Positions 19,901-29,537 of a DNA stretch of 64,000 bases are shown here, piece by piece. The notes below the pieces were generated by a model. The model saw only the letters and a list, made by a program, of their open reading frames with translations. It did not search any database and was not told the DNA's origin. This stretch comes from Tritrichomonas foetus (taxonomy: Eukaryota; Parabasalia; Tritrichomonadida; Tritrichomonadidae): the NCBI GenBank assembly GCA_001839685.1, contig MLAK01000001.1, positions 48,437 through 112,436 of the forward strand, in the 5' to 3' direction. Position 1 is the stretch's first letter; each line of letters begins with the position of its first letter. The translations under genes were made by a program, and so were the position numbers.

Positions 19901-21658
19901 TTATTCGCTCTTTGGTTGAGCAGCAACTTGTTGTGTGCTTTCCTCTGTTGGCTTCATGAGTGGGAAGAGAAGAACTTCACGGATTGTCTGCTGGTTAGTA
20001 AGGAGCATTGTAAGCCTGTCAACACCAAGTCCCCATCCAGCTGTTGGTGGAAGACCGTATTCGAGTGCCTGACAGAATGTATCATCATAGTCCATAGCTT
20101 CATCATCGTTAGCTGCCTTAGCCTTAAGTTGGTCAAGGAAGAGATCACGTTGGACCATTGGTGCGTTGAGTTCTGTGTAAGCGTTAGCATATTCGAGGGT
20201 GTTGATGAAGAGTTCGAAACGCTCTACTTGTCCTGGTTGGTCTCTGTGCCATTTGGAGAGTGGTGACATAACTTGTGGATGGTTGATGAGGAAAGTTGGT
20301 TGGACACACATTGGTTCGACGAATTCACCAACGAGTTTGTCAAGCATTCTTGCGACTGTTCTTGGTGGTGGGCAGTCAACCTTGTGCTTCTTGCAGAGTT
20401 CTTCAAGGACCTTAGCTGTTTCTGGTGTGTCTTCGAGTGGTGGAAGTGCTCCAACGTGCTTTTCGAGTTCCTTGATCATATCGATCCTTTGGAATGGCTT
20501 AGCGAAGTCGAGTTCAACTTTTCCATTGGGTGTGTCGATAGCGAATTGGAGTGATCCCTTGACCTTTGAAACGATAGCTCTGAGCATTTCTTCTGTCATG
20601 TCCATGAGAACGTTGTAGTCTGCGTAGGCCATGTAGAATTCGCATGATGTGAATTCTGGGTTGTGTGATGGGTCCATACCTTCGTTACGGAAGACGCGAC
20701 CAAGTTCATACACTCTGTTAAGACCGCCAACGACGCACATCTTCAGGAAGAGCTCTGGGGCAACACGAAGCCAAAGGTCGATGTCGAGCGCATTGTGGTG
20801 TGTGATGAATGGCTTGGCTGTAGCACCACCAGCTGATTGCCACATGACTGGTGTCTCAACTTCGAGGAAGTCATGATCATCAAGATAGCGACGAATTTCA
20901 CGGATGACTGTGGCTCTTGCGCGGAAGATGTCTTGGTTCTGTCTGTTGACGATAAGATCTAAGAAACGTTGCCTGTAGCGAACTTCGGTATCTTCAAGCT
21001 TACGTGGAAGCTGGCGAACGCATGGTGTGAGTAATGTGAGCGATTGGCAGCAGAGGGAAAGTTCTCCGGCCTTTGTACGGCATGGATAGCCTTCGGCACC
21101 AACGATATCACCAAGGTGGAAGCTGCTGAATTGTTCTGTGAATTTTTCTGGTTGGGCCCAGGATTGTTGGCGGCAAAGGAGTTGGAGCTTGGTTTGACCA
21201 TCGTAAAGGTCAAGGAAGAAAAGCTTACCGTAACTACGGATGTTGTAGATACGAGAAGCAAGGCGGACTTTGATATCTGTCTTTTCTTCGGAATTCTTGA
21301 GACCTTCGAACTCTTGGCGGAATTGTTGGATTGTGTGGTCGCATGGGAAGTAATGTGGATATGGAGAAACAACACTTTTGTCACCAGAACGATATTTGTT
21401 TAATTGATCTGTGACTTCTGCAAGACGGCGTTCGTAATATTGGGCATCAGTTAATTCTTCTTCTGGTTGAGCTGCACCATCAGCGGCCTTCTTTGTTGGT
21501 GGTGGCTGCTTTTGTGCTTTCTTGGCTGCGATTTGTTCTTGCTTGAGGAGTTGCTTAACTTTGCTCTTTGAAAGGACATTGCCATCGGCATCACGGTATG
21601 CACCTTCGGCATCACGTGTAACTCCTTGTGGAAGCTTTGGTTCTTTCGACTCTGACAT
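19901..21658 (-). CDS. Lysyl-tRNA synthetase, class II, cytosolic type
   Basis: The 585-residue enzyme charges tRNA-Lys. A Lys/Ala-rich N-terminal extension (residues 1-75), typical of eukaryotic LysRS and used for tRNA binding, precedes an OB-fold anticodon-binding domain (about 110-220, with [18 protein letters not shown]). The class II catalytic core follows. Motif 2 is visible as [20 protein letters not shown] and motif 3 as [13 protein letters not shown]; the family-typical FYMAYADY also appears. Length and order match the eukaryotic family. Codon usage is biased towards G/C-ending codons compared with neighbours, as expected for high expression. A TCATT initiator-like site lies about 10 nt before the ATG, and TGAAAAAGT lies at 21735-21743. 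No second copy or organelle signal is seen. Confidence 0.97.
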   Translation of the reverse strand: MSESKEPKLPQGVTRDAEGAYRDADGNVLSKSKVKQLLKQEQIAAKKAQKQPPPTKKAADGAAQPEEELTDAQYYERRLAEVTDQLNKYRSGDKSVVSPYPHYFPCDHTIQQFRQEFEGLKNSEEKTDIKVRLASRIYNIRSYGKLFFLDLYDGQTKLQLLCRQQSWAQPEKFTEQFSSFHLGDIVGAEGYPCRTKAGELSLCCQSLTLLTPCVRQLPRKLEDTEVRYRQRFLDLIVNRQNQDIFRARATVIREIRRYLDDHDFLEVETPVMWQSAGGATAKPFITHHNALDIDLWLRVAPELFLKMCVVGGLNRVYELGRVFRNEGMDPSHNPEFTSCEFYMAYADYNVLMDMTEEMLRAIVSKVKGSLQFAIDTPNGKVELDFAKPFQRIDMIKELEKHVGALPPLEDTPETAKVLEELCKKHKVDCPPPRTVARMLDKLVGEFVEPMCVQPTFLINHPQVMSPLSKWHRDQPGQVERFELFINTLEYANAYTELNAPMVQRDLFLDQLKAKAANDDEAMDYDDTFCQALEYGLPPTAGWGLGVDRLTMLLTNQQTIREVLLFPLMKPTEESTQQVAAQPKSE

Positions 21659-21666
21659 ATTTAGAG

Positions 21667-21671
21667 AATGA
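21667..21671 (-). promoter_or_regulatory. Putative initiator (TCATT) of the lysyl-tRNA synthetase gene
   Basis: On the minus strand TCATT lies eight bases upstream of the ATG at 21658 and fits TCA-Y-(T/A). About 65 bp further upstream lies the shared element at 21735-21743. Confidence 0.4.
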
Positions 21672-21734
21672 AGATCGTCTAGGATGGCTGACCAATTTCA
21701 ATTCAAAAAGATTATTTAAAAAGTCTTTCAGTTC

Positions 21735-21743
21735 TGAAAAAGT
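21735..21743. promoter_or_regulatory. TGAAAAAGT element upstream of LysRS
   Basis: One of the recurring ACTTTTTCA/TGAAAAAGT sequences, 77 bp upstream of the LysRS ATG. A similar element precedes at least five other genes in this window. Confidence 0.35.
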
Positions 21744-22162
21744 GATAATTAAGCAAAATTTATTCAAATTATTTAAAAATTGAAGTGAAATGACTTGATA
21801 TTTGATTTAAATTCACTGAAAATTGACATTGTTGTTTCAGATAGAAGGTATTACTATTTCACCTTCGGTTTAAGCGTTTATTTCAAAAAACTAATAAAGT
21901 ATTCAAAAAAAACTCTCCTGATTCAAGTTTCTCCCACAATAATATTTCTGAGAGATTCTTTACCTATTTGTGAATCACTTTGTGAAAGAATTAAGTCATC
22001 TTTTTGAATAGTTAGTGAAGTAATTCCTATTTTGCGATAGTGAATAGTGTGATATGATTCTTATTCAGTCGAAATTCGTCTATAAGAAATTTCTCACAAT
22101 TAGGAATCAAATTAACAAACTTTCTCCATTTTTTATATTTTTTCATCGTATAAATTTTTTAA

Positions 22163-22481
22163 TATTTGCGCACGTTTAGTGATAAGATGTATCAGAAATT
22201 TTTTTATAATGAAGTTTTTGCAATAGACAATTCCACAATTCCAAAATAATGGAAATTTTTGTAAATAATATCATTCAAAACATTCCAGAGACATTAGTGG
22301 GTAAATTATACGAAATAATAACGGTTAGTAATCAAATAAATTGATGAAAAAGCACTTTAATCCAATTTTAATGTTGGCACAAATATCTAAAAAAGAAATA
22401 AGATTTCATTCTTTTTCAATTTATTCTATGATAGAACTATTGTCCTGTTTTGGGAAAATAAATGTGAAATATATTGTTTGA
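22163..22481 (+). pseudogene. Fossil gene with two frameshifts
   Basis: Three consecutive forward frames abut: 22163-22249 (FSDKMYQKFFYNEVFAIDNS), 22249-22344 (MEIFVNNIIQNIPETLVGKL) and 22344-22481 (IRFHSFSIYSMIELLSCFGK). Each changes by minus one, as expected from single-base losses, and the seams nearly touch. The composition is clearly protein-like. It lies in the promoter-side spacer of LysRS. The family is not recognised. The surrounding 21.8-22.6 kb contains no intact gene. Confidence 0.55.
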
Positions 22482-22682
22482 TATGAAAACTATTGCGTAA
22501 TTAATAAAACATTTAAGTTAGTTTGTTTTCAATCCATTCAAAATCTTAAATGAAAATCTAAAAAGAATGACAGAGTAATAAAAATAAAAACATTTACATA
22601 AGCTAAACATCATAAAACAACAAAATAAATCACAATGTCAATCTAGAAAACAGCAAACATGAAAAATATATAAACGAATTCG

Positions 22683-23936
22683 TCAAAACGGGCGTCCTTT
22701 TGCAGACATAGGCCTGACAATTCTCGGCATCGTTGATTGGAAGATTTTCTGTGTTTTTTGTTTTTGATTTGGACTCTTTCCAAGGCCTTTGAATGCATTA
22801 TTTCCATAGAAACCACGAGAGGTTGGCGGTCTGTCTTCAACAAGGTCTTCAACAAGTTCTGTCATGATATGCTCACCATCACTCTTCTTTTCTTCGTCAG
22901 TTAATGTTGAAATTCTAACACCTGGAACATTTTCTTGCGTGCTTGGTAGTGGCAAAGTTGTTGCAAATGATACACTCTTCTGTGATCCATGTTTGGGAGT
23001 ATTCTTTTGTGATGAATCTAAAATCAATGCTTTAACTGGACCTTTCATTGGTGATTGTTTTTCATCAGAGTGAACCAAGGATGACTGATTTCCATCATTG
23101 CCTTCGTTATTATCATTAGTTTCCTTATTGCCTTCATCCATTGATAAGTTGGATGATAAACATGAATTTGATGTATTTGATTGTTGAGAATTTGAATTTT
23201 TCTCGAGATTGAATATTTCATGAGATGTAGAGCGACTTGATAATTTCGAAAGATTGGCCATATTATGCTGTTTGCTCTGTTTATCTATCTCGTTAATTTG
23301 TATTTGATCCATAGATGTTGATCTTGATGGAATTGGGGCAGGACATGTATTCGTTTTCTTTTTTCGAGGTGTTTTTGGCTTGATTCTTTTTTCATCTAAG
23401 TAGATTAATTGCGGAAGTAATTTTGCGACTTTTTCTCGGTAATCTGGAACTTCTGCTGCTGGATTTCCAGCCATGGTAAGAGCCCTCAATCCTGTACAAA
23501 GGTTGAGGATTTCTATATTATCTAAATTAGTGATCAAATTATCTTCTAAATCGACAATTTTTAATTTTTCCATTCCCATTAAATCGCAAACGTCGGGTAT
23601 TTTATTAAAAGCCAAATAAAGTTCTTCAAGATTCTGCGAAATTGTGGCAATACCGTCTAAAGATGAAATGTTGCATCTGGCAAGCGACAAAAAACGAAGA
23701 TTGACAAGCGTACATCCAATATCGCGCACACTAGGAATTATTGAGTTGTTGAGTCGAAGTTTTTTGATATTTGGGAAAGTGTCTCCTAAAAAAGAAAGTG
23801 TAAAATCACGAGTATCAACTTTGGCTTCAAGTGAAACGAGTGAATTAAAATCTTGATCTCCATCATATGATAGTAGATCGTCTGTTCGGATGGGAAAATC
23901 AGAATTTGCAAAGATTAGGATACAATCTTTTATCAT
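22683..23936 (-). CDS. LRRC56: LRRC56-like leucine-rich repeat protein (flagellar dynein-arm factor)
   Basis: The 417-residue protein has four to five leucine-rich repeats (about residues 50-185), then a basic stretch (KPKTPRKKK) and a long Ser/Asn/Gln-rich tail ending in the ciliary-protein-like MPRIVRPMSAKGRPF. The segment LRLNNSIIPSVRDIG and the following LARCNISSLDGI and LYLAFNKIPDV correspond closely to LRRC56, which in trypanosomes and animals is needed with intraflagellar transport to assemble outer dynein arms. This fits a flagellated protist. The ATG is at 23936, about 25 bp downstream of an ACTTTTTCAA element. The gene is divergent from the sulfatase-fold gene. Assignment rests on remembered motif similarity, not on a search. 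Confidence 0.75.
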   Translation of the reverse strand: MIKDCILIFANSDFPIRTDDLLSYDGDQDFNSLVSLEAKVDTRDFTLSFLGDTFPNIKKLRLNNSIIPSVRDIGCTLVNLRFLSLARCNISSLDGIATISQNLEELYLAFNKIPDVCDLMGMEKLKIVDLEDNLITNLDNIEILNLCTGLRALTMAGNPAAEVPDYREKVAKLLPQLIYLDEKRIKPKTPRKKKTNTCPAPIPSRSTSMDQIQINEIDKQSKQHNMANLSKLSSRSTSHEIFNLEKNSNSQQSNTSNSCLSSNLSMDEGNKETNDNNEGNDGNQSSLVHSDEKQSPMKGPVKALILDSSQKNTPKHGSQKSVSFATTLPLPSTQENVPGVRISTLTDEEKKSDGEHIMTELVEDLVEDRPPTSRGFYGNNAFKGLGKSPNQKQKTQKIFQSTMPRIVRPMSAKGRPF

Positions 23937-24797
23937 CGGCTGTAATTTTAAACTTTCGAAACTTTTTCAATATGCTAATTAATAAACATACATCAACTTT
24001 TTCTAAAGAAGATAACATTAAATACCAACTTCTATCGTTGTACAATTTTGAGAGGTCTATCGAAATTCTGAATCAGAATAGCTAACTTTTTGATTCACCT
24101 TTGTGAATTTTTTTATTGTTCATGGTAAAAATGTTTTGACCTTTCGCAAGAATTTCACGATATAGTGGCTACAAGGCTTCTAAATTACTGAATATCCACG
24201 TTTTTGGGATAATTGGTTCTATTCACTTAGAAATCCACATATTTAATATAAATCAGATTGAGATTCATTAATGAATGTTATTGTTAAAATTCATTGATGA
24301 ATTATATGTCACAGAATATATGTATTAGAATTTGATAGAACAAAAAATGCATGGGGAAATATGAATTTGAACCAGAGAAATGAATAATAGTGAATAGTTT
24401 TATTTGACCACTCTCAGAAAATTTTCTATAATATGGTCCAAATAAGATATGAAAAAGTGAAATAATAGAATATTTCAATAAATCTCGACCAGATATATAT
24501 ACAATTTTCAAGATGTGCTTTACAAGAAAGATGCTTGATATTTCATACATATTCGTGAATAAATAAACAACTTCTTCGAAATATCAAGGATCGGGTTTTC
24601 AGAAAGTCGGTAATGTCAAATTGTTCAACCAAATATCAATTTTCACTAACCCACTTTTTCAATATCACATTCAATAATTTGCTCCAATAAATCATTTTAG
24701 GCCAAATTTTTGAATGGATATTGAAAAAGTTTCCAAGAAAAACTATAAATTCTGAAAAAGTTGATGAACCTTCAATTTCGGCTTTTCTCCAATCAGG
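23937..24797. promoter_or_regulatory. Divergent promoter region with five ACTTTTTCA/TGAAAAAGT elements
   Basis: Between the LRRC56-like and sulfatase-fold genes the motif occurs at 23961-23970, 23996-24003, 24653-24662, 24721-24730 and 24753-24761, clustered at both gene-proximal ends. The middle (24.1-24.6 kb) shows no gene. An 82-codon minus-strand frame (24302-24550) and weak plus-strand protein-like phrases there may be another eroded gene. Confidence 0.4.
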
Positions 24798-26339
24798 ATG
24801 CCAGAGCTTCCTGAATCTCGGATCGCTTATCTCCTCGTATGTATATCAGTTTTCGAAATAATTAAGCTCTCTTACGGGCAGCCAATCATCGAAACCGCAA
24901 TGAAACTTTTTTTCTTCTTCACTGTTCTCGTTACTTTTTACAAGGTTGCCAATCCGATTTCAGTGTTGATATTTACTTATGAAATGTTCGAAGGAGCCTC
25001 CTGGATTTTCACTCACTCCGGTTTTAACGTTCAAGTTCTCATGGCGATTGATTTAAACTGGTGCTATGAGCACCACTTTTCCCTAATTATAGGTTTATTG
25101 TTTTTAGTTGCTTTTGTTTTGACTTTATCGTTTTCTCCATGCTTCAACAAAAAATACAGACTTATCAGTGTTCACCGTTATTCAATTACTGTAATAACAA
25201 TGTTAATTTTTATTTATCCTTTTATAACAACATTTTACAGCTATTTATTCCCATTCGATGAAATGGATGAACTTCCGCCAGCAGCGAAAAAACTTTTCTT
25301 CAGAAATTTGGAATCATTTTTCAATGAGCCAATTCACATTGAATCAGATAAAACTACAAATTTAATCATTCTCGAAGTTGAATCTTTAGAACAACAACTT
25401 TTAGGCCGCTTTAACAAATTCTATCCGAAATCTCTCCCATTTTTATCAAATCTATCAAAGCGTGGTGTTTTTGTTGAGAAAATGGAATCACAAAGATATA
25501 CAACTTGGTCAGTTGCTTCGCTTTTCACAGCTCAATGCAACATGCCATTATTGATGACTCCTACTGCTAGATATAATTCGGCTAAATTCCACATGTTAGA
25601 TCAACATCGTTGTGTTGGCGATTATTTAAGCAAAGCTGGATTTAATCTAGTTTCTTATTTATGCAATATTTTTATTGGACACTTTAAAGAACATCTACAG
25701 AAACATAATTGGAAAGTTCGTGATTTTAATGATCATGGATACAGATTAGATTGGGAGCTTTTCGATTACATAGGTGATAACGTTATTCCAAACTTAACTA
25801 AAAAAGAAAACCAACCATTTGTGTTACATATTGCAAATGCAGACACACATCCTTTCCCTCGTTGGATCGTGGATAAAAGATGTGAAAGCAGAGTTCCTGA
25901 TTATCCAGTAATGCTTCAAAGTTTTGATTGCGTCGATCAAATTTTAGAAAAGTTCTTAACCAAAGTTGAAAAATCAGGAATTCTTAAAAACACTGAAGTT
26001 GTAATTTATGGTGATCATATTTTAATGGGTTCCCTTTGGAAGGGCGCGCATATTCTTGAACCAAGATATATCACACTTATGCTTCCATACAGAAATGAAC
26101 AACTAATTACAAAAGTTACTTCTATTTATGACCTTGCTCCAACTTTCATGGATTTAGTTCATGCTGAATATTCTCCACACTTTCCATTTGGAATGCCTTT
26201 GTTCTCAAAACACCCTGGTGTAGTTCCATCAGGTGCACACTTACGCTTCATTTATGAATACTTTTCAACGGCTATGAAATGGAATAAAGATGAAATTCGA
26301 TGCGATAATGAACACTCAGGATTTTGTAAGAAGACTTAG
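24798..26339 (+). CDS. Membrane sulfatase-fold phosphoethanolamine/phosphoglycerol transferase (LtaS/OpgB-like)
   Basis: The 513-residue protein has four to five N-terminal TM helices (residues about 5-160) and a soluble alkaline-phosphatase-fold domain. It contains LIILEVESLEQQLL (the first metal ligand E), YTTWSVASLFTAQCNMPL around the nucleophilic Thr, HIANADTHPFPRW (His ligand) and YGDHILMG (Asp-His ligands). The T-[TG]-W-[ST]-[IV]-A ... Q-C-x-[IM]-P-L pattern is that of bacterial OpgB/EptA/LtaS enzymes, which move phospho-alcohol groups onto glycans or lipids. A eukaryotic copy suggests transfer from bacteria and a role in decorating surface or GPI-type glycans. The substrate is unknown. 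Normal AT-rich codon use argues for old acquisition. The ATG is preceded by three TGAAAAAGT-type elements. Confidence 0.8.
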   Translation: MPELPESRIAYLLVCISVFEIIKLSYGQPIIETAMKLFFFFTVLVTFYKVANPISVLIFTYEMFEGASWIFTHSGFNVQVLMAIDLNWCYEHHFSLIIGLLFLVAFVLTLSFSPCFNKKYRLISVHRYSITVITMLIFIYPFITTFYSYLFPFDEMDELPPAAKKLFFRNLESFFNEPIHIESDKTTNLIILEVESLEQQLLGRFNKFYPKSLPFLSNLSKRGVFVEKMESQRYTTWSVASLFTAQCNMPLLMTPTARYNSAKFHMLDQHRCVGDYLSKAGFNLVSYLCNIFIGHFKEHLQKHNWKVRDFNDHGYRLDWELFDYIGDNVIPNLTKKENQPFVLHIANADTHPFPRWIVDKRCESRVPDYPVMLQSFDCVDQILEKFLTKVEKSGILKNTEVVIYGDHILMGSLWKGAHILEPRYITLMLPYRNEQLITKVTSIYDLAPTFMDLVHAEYSPHFPFGMPLFSKHPGVVPSGAHLRFIYEYFSTAMKWNKDEIRCDNEHSGFCKKT

Positions 26340-26786
26340 TTAATATATATTATATAGTTTATTAAATTTTTTCTTTTTGGTAGATTCATCACTCTATTCA
26401 TTATTTTTCATTATTTCACACATTATTTTTGAGGTGAAAGTGTTCAAATCACCACACATGATAGATTCCGATCTTTTTGTTGATGTAAAATTGCTTTTTA
26501 TAAGGTATGCAAAATCTTTGTCTCATAAGCTTCATATTTCATGGGGAAAAATCAGCAATACATTGAGAAATTGATCAGGAATGTGAAACAATAAATTAAT
26601 TTCAACGGTTGAACAATGACAAAAATATAAAAAAATCTTAATTTTCACAATCAAACGCAAAAAATCTTTTTGTTGTTACCAAAAATTCTAAAAACAGGTG
26701 AAAAATTCAGAATTCATAAATTTTATTTACAATTTTAGTTTACATGATTATTCTTCATTCTTTTAAATCTTGTTTCCTTAATTGTC
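26340..26786. other. Spacer between convergent genes
   Basis: AT-rich. A 65-codon frame beginning at a TTG (26377-26574) has weak protein-like character (HMIDSDLFVDVKLLFIRYAK) but no ATG start, and I do not call it a gene. Confidence 0.4.
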
Positions 26787-27059
26787 TCATTTCGATAATG
26801 GTGGTAATTTATTATATTCTGTTTCAGCAATTCTGACACTTTCAACATAAGCCATTCGAATGATATCACGTTTTAAAATATCAATCAGTTGCATTCTTGC
26901 TTGAATTCCGCTCATTAATTGATCCTTTTCTTGGGCGAGGACTTTTTGATCTTGGGATAGGGAACGTTCAATCTCTTTACTTTCTTTTTGCAGTTCAATT
27001 AGTTGCGCCTTTAGTTCTTTTATTTGCTCTTGGGCTGCTTCAATTTCTTCGTTAGACAT
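26787..27059 (-). CDS. Small coiled-coil protein, 90 residues
   Basis: A complete ATG-initiated frame of 90 residues. Residues 4-65 form a continuous, charged heptad pattern (EEIEAAQEQIKELKAQLIEL and onward), followed by a short hydrophobic helix with MAYVESVRIAETEYNKLPPL. The size and two-helix shape recall small flagellar or prefoldin-like coiled-coil proteins, but no family is recognised. It shares a 115-bp divergent promoter with the helical-repeat gene at 27175. That spacing, the intact frame and the G/C use relative to its flanks support a real gene. Confidence 0.75.
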   Translation of the reverse strand: MSNEEIEAAQEQIKELKAQLIELQKESKEIERSLSQDQKVLAQEKDQLMSGIQARMQLIDILKRDIIRMAYVESVRIAETEYNKLPPLSK

Positions 27060-27174
27060 TCTGAAATTAGTTAACTAGCTAAAATCAAGACTAGTTAACC
27101 AGATAAAATATGATTTTCATCATATTGGTTAATTAATAAATTGTTAACTATTTTTTCCTTTTGATACATGGTTT
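27060..27174. promoter_or_regulatory. 115-bp bidirectional promoter with repeated GTTAAC/TTAAC
   Basis: The short gap between divergent ATGs carries AGTTAAC, AGTTAACC, GGTTAATTAA and TGTTAAC. The core TAAC is compatible with Myb recognition elements (TAAC-G/N-G type), and a Myb factor is encoded at 2917-3669; a direct link is speculative. Confidence 0.4.
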
Positions 27175-28716
27175 ATGAATGTTGATTATAAAACAGTTAA
27201 CAATGAAAAACTATCTCAAAAAATGGCTTCTCAGTTGGATAGCCACAAAAAAGATGAACCTTGCCTAAGAATAAATTTCGGAAAATTATTCGAAATGGAT
27301 TTTGGTCATTTTTTGCAAAATGCACGAGATTCAATTTTTATTGACAATGAAAAAAGCATTCTAGATGGTTTAAATTCATTGAAATGGAGTCTTGAATTGG
27401 CTCCAAATTCAAAAAAAAGTAAAGAAGAACAACAGGAAATCTTTTTCACTGTGATTGATAAACCAGCAATTGAACGTATTTTTTTTTTAATCACAGATAT
27501 AACCACACCTGAAATTAAAAAAAATGCTTTAAATTGTCTTTACATGACTTTTTCCACTTTTGAAGTTAGTATTGATATATTCAATCAAGACTATGATATT
27601 TGTTCAATCCTTTTAAATTTATTTCATCAACAACAAATTGTCAATGTTCTTCGACTCATTTTTGAACATAACAGAGAGTATGCAATTCAAGTCTATCCCA
27701 AATGTGAACCCATTTTTTCAAAATTGAATGAATACTTAATTCTATATTATGGCTCAACAGTAGTGAATGTTATTTCGTTATTTTTTGATTTTGATGTCAT
27801 TGAATTTGATCATGCGAAAAATATAATAATTATTTTAAATAATTTTTGTTGGGCAAATATTACTTTTTCAAATACAATGATGAAATTGCAAACTCATAAT
27901 GAAACACTTCAAGCGATTTTTCGTTTGTTTAAACGATTACATAAAATCGAATATTACCGATTTTTGATAAACATTGGATTTTTCAATAAACTATTTGAAG
28001 AATATACAACAGTAAATATAATTACAGAAGGCTGCCATGTTGGCCCCAGCGATATTTCTTTAAAAATTCAAAACTATTTATTGAAAATTATATTGAATTT
28101 TCTATCTTGGGAAAGTGAAGATTTTTTTTCATTTTTTTTCAGTTTGAATTTTTTAGGCTTTTTTACTCAAACTCTTCGTAATATAATACATCCAGGAATT
28201 GATCTACCAGATTGCTTCAAAAAATTTTCATTGCTTTGTAAAATAGTTAAAAAAATCGTTCCGATTTCCCAAGAAATTCGAATTCAATTAATTTATTCAG
28301 ATTTTCATGAATTGATTTTAGCAAATTTGCCGTTTTTCAATTATAATTTTAAATCACAGCTATTTTTATATTTATCAACATATTCAAAATTTGAAATTGA
28401 ACAAATAACAATTTTATTCGAACAGTTTGATATATTTTCTCTTATTCGTGATTTTATTTCGAGTGGCGTTGAAGAAGAAGCAAATGCAGCTTTAGATTTT
28501 CTGTTTATTTATTTTAAACGAATTCCAGAAAAAAATTTAAATGATGAACAAATTGAGGATAATCCATTTTATCAAAAATTATGGCATTTTATGTTGGAAA
28601 AACAAACAAGTTGTGCTATTGAAGAACTTTGTGAGAATTCAAATGAAATAGTCTCGCAAAAAGCTCAATTCATAGTGAATATGGTAAATAAACAAATCAT
28701 GGAAATGGAACACTAG
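27175..28716 (+). CDS. ARM/HEAT-like helical-repeat protein
   Basis: A 513-residue protein starting at ATG 27175. After a short polar N-terminus it is composed of alternating amphipathic helices rich in Ile, Leu, Phe and Asn. Repeat-like units such as TPEIKKNALNCLYMTF, EEEANAALDFLFIYFK and IVSQKAQFIVNMVNK recall armadillo folds of importin-alpha type, but no nuclear-import signature was seen. Many short homopolymer T and A runs occur without breaking the frame. Role unknown; trichomonads encode numerous such proteins. Confidence 0.7.
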   Translation: MNVDYKTVNNEKLSQKMASQLDSHKKDEPCLRINFGKLFEMDFGHFLQNARDSIFIDNEKSILDGLNSLKWSLELAPNSKKSKEEQQEIFFTVIDKPAIERIFFLITDITTPEIKKNALNCLYMTFSTFEVSIDIFNQDYDICSILLNLFHQQQIVNVLRLIFEHNREYAIQVYPKCEPIFSKLNEYLILYYGSTVVNVISLFFDFDVIEFDHAKNIIIILNNFCWANITFSNTMMKLQTHNETLQAIFRLFKRLHKIEYYRFLINIGFFNKLFEEYTTVNIITEGCHVGPSDISLKIQNYLLKIILNFLSWESEDFFSFFFSLNFLGFFTQTLRNIIHPGIDLPDCFKKFSLLCKIVKKIVPISQEIRIQLIYSDFHELILANLPFFNYNFKSQLFLYLSTYSKFEIEQITILFEQFDIFSLIRDFISSGVEEEANAALDFLFIYFKRIPEKNLNDEQIEDNPFYQKLWHFMLEKQTSCAIEELCENSNEIVSQKAQFIVNMVNKQIMEMEH

Positions 28717-29099
28717 AACTAGTAATAATAAGATTTTTGTAAGTAAAATATTAAAATCTATTCATTCATTTGTAATCTATTAATCTTGACAATGAAGATA
28801 TTTCTTGAGAAATGATAACCAAGTGGATATTTTTATTGAATAGAAATATGTCATTACGTTTATATTGAATTTATTTGTTCAATATCATATTTTACTAGCT
28901 CTTGAGACAGATTGAAGTTCGAAAAAAAAATGATTCCAAAAATCACAAATGATTTTATTTTAATTTAGTTTGAAATGTACATTATCTTCTAGTGACTGTT
29001 TTTAAAATGTAGAAAGCAATGATTTTTTCTTTCCTACAAATCTGAAATTATATTCCAAATTGACTCTCTCCATATATTGTTCATGTAGAGGAAAACAAC
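28717..29099. other. Spacer 3' of the helical-repeat gene
   Basis: AT-rich DNA with no gene or repeat seen; it leads into the fossil frame that begins at 29100. Confidence 0.4.
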
Positions 29100-29432
29100 C
29101 ATTGTTTCATTACAGACAATAAAAAACGTATAATAAATAGATTAATTCAACAAATTGGAGATTTTGAATGAAAGATTATTGAGGAAAAAGAAAATAGAAT
29201 CAGAGTTGAATTGATACTTTCTCTATTCACTGACATACGAATCCTTAAAAATGGCCTTGTAAAGTTTCTGAGGGATTGAGGATTTGTTGATTGGAACGAA
29301 ATTCAATTAAAGTTATAACTAAAGAAACCAATAAAAAATTATCCGAATACCCAAGAGAAATAAATTCAACTTTTATTTAAAGAAAGAATCAAATCATGTC
29401 AAGATAATTTGACAATTATTCCTGAAAAATAA
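29100..29432 (+). pseudogene. Fossil coding frame with four internal stops
   Basis: One forward frame of 110 codons reads with protein-like composition: ITDNKKRIINRLIQQIGDFE, then KENRIRVELILSLFTDIRIL and KNGLVKFLRD, then LLFKERIKSCQDNLTII. It is cut by TGA at 29169 and 29277 and TAA at 29316 and 29361, and ends with TAA at 29430-29432. It sits directly before the promoter of the long coiled-coil gene. Family not recognised. Confidence 0.5.
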
Positions 29433-29487
29433 TAAATATAAATCTTACAAATCTTAAGACGTTATGATAGTGGGACCGTTTAATCAA

Positions 29488-29496
29488 ACTTTTTCA
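29488..29496 (+). promoter_or_regulatory. ACTTTTTCA element upstream of the coiled-coil gene
   Basis: ACTTTTTCA lies 42 bp before the ATG at 29538, in the same forward orientation as the gene; it matches the recurrent upstream element of the window. Confidence 0.35.
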
Positions 29497-29537
29497 GAAG
29501 TTATTACGGTTTCAAACTTTATTTTATTATCGATTTA

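Noticed and set aside
24302..24550. 82-codon minus-strand frame with ATG between LRRC56-like and sulfatase genes
   Set aside because: Hydrophobic AT-driven composition with no signature; too weak to call, though it may overlap an eroded gene on the plus strand.
24837..24870. GTATGT at the start of the sulfatase gene, like a trichomonad 5' splice site
   Set aside because: The frame reads through as a TM helix and no ACTAAC-type 3' site follows.
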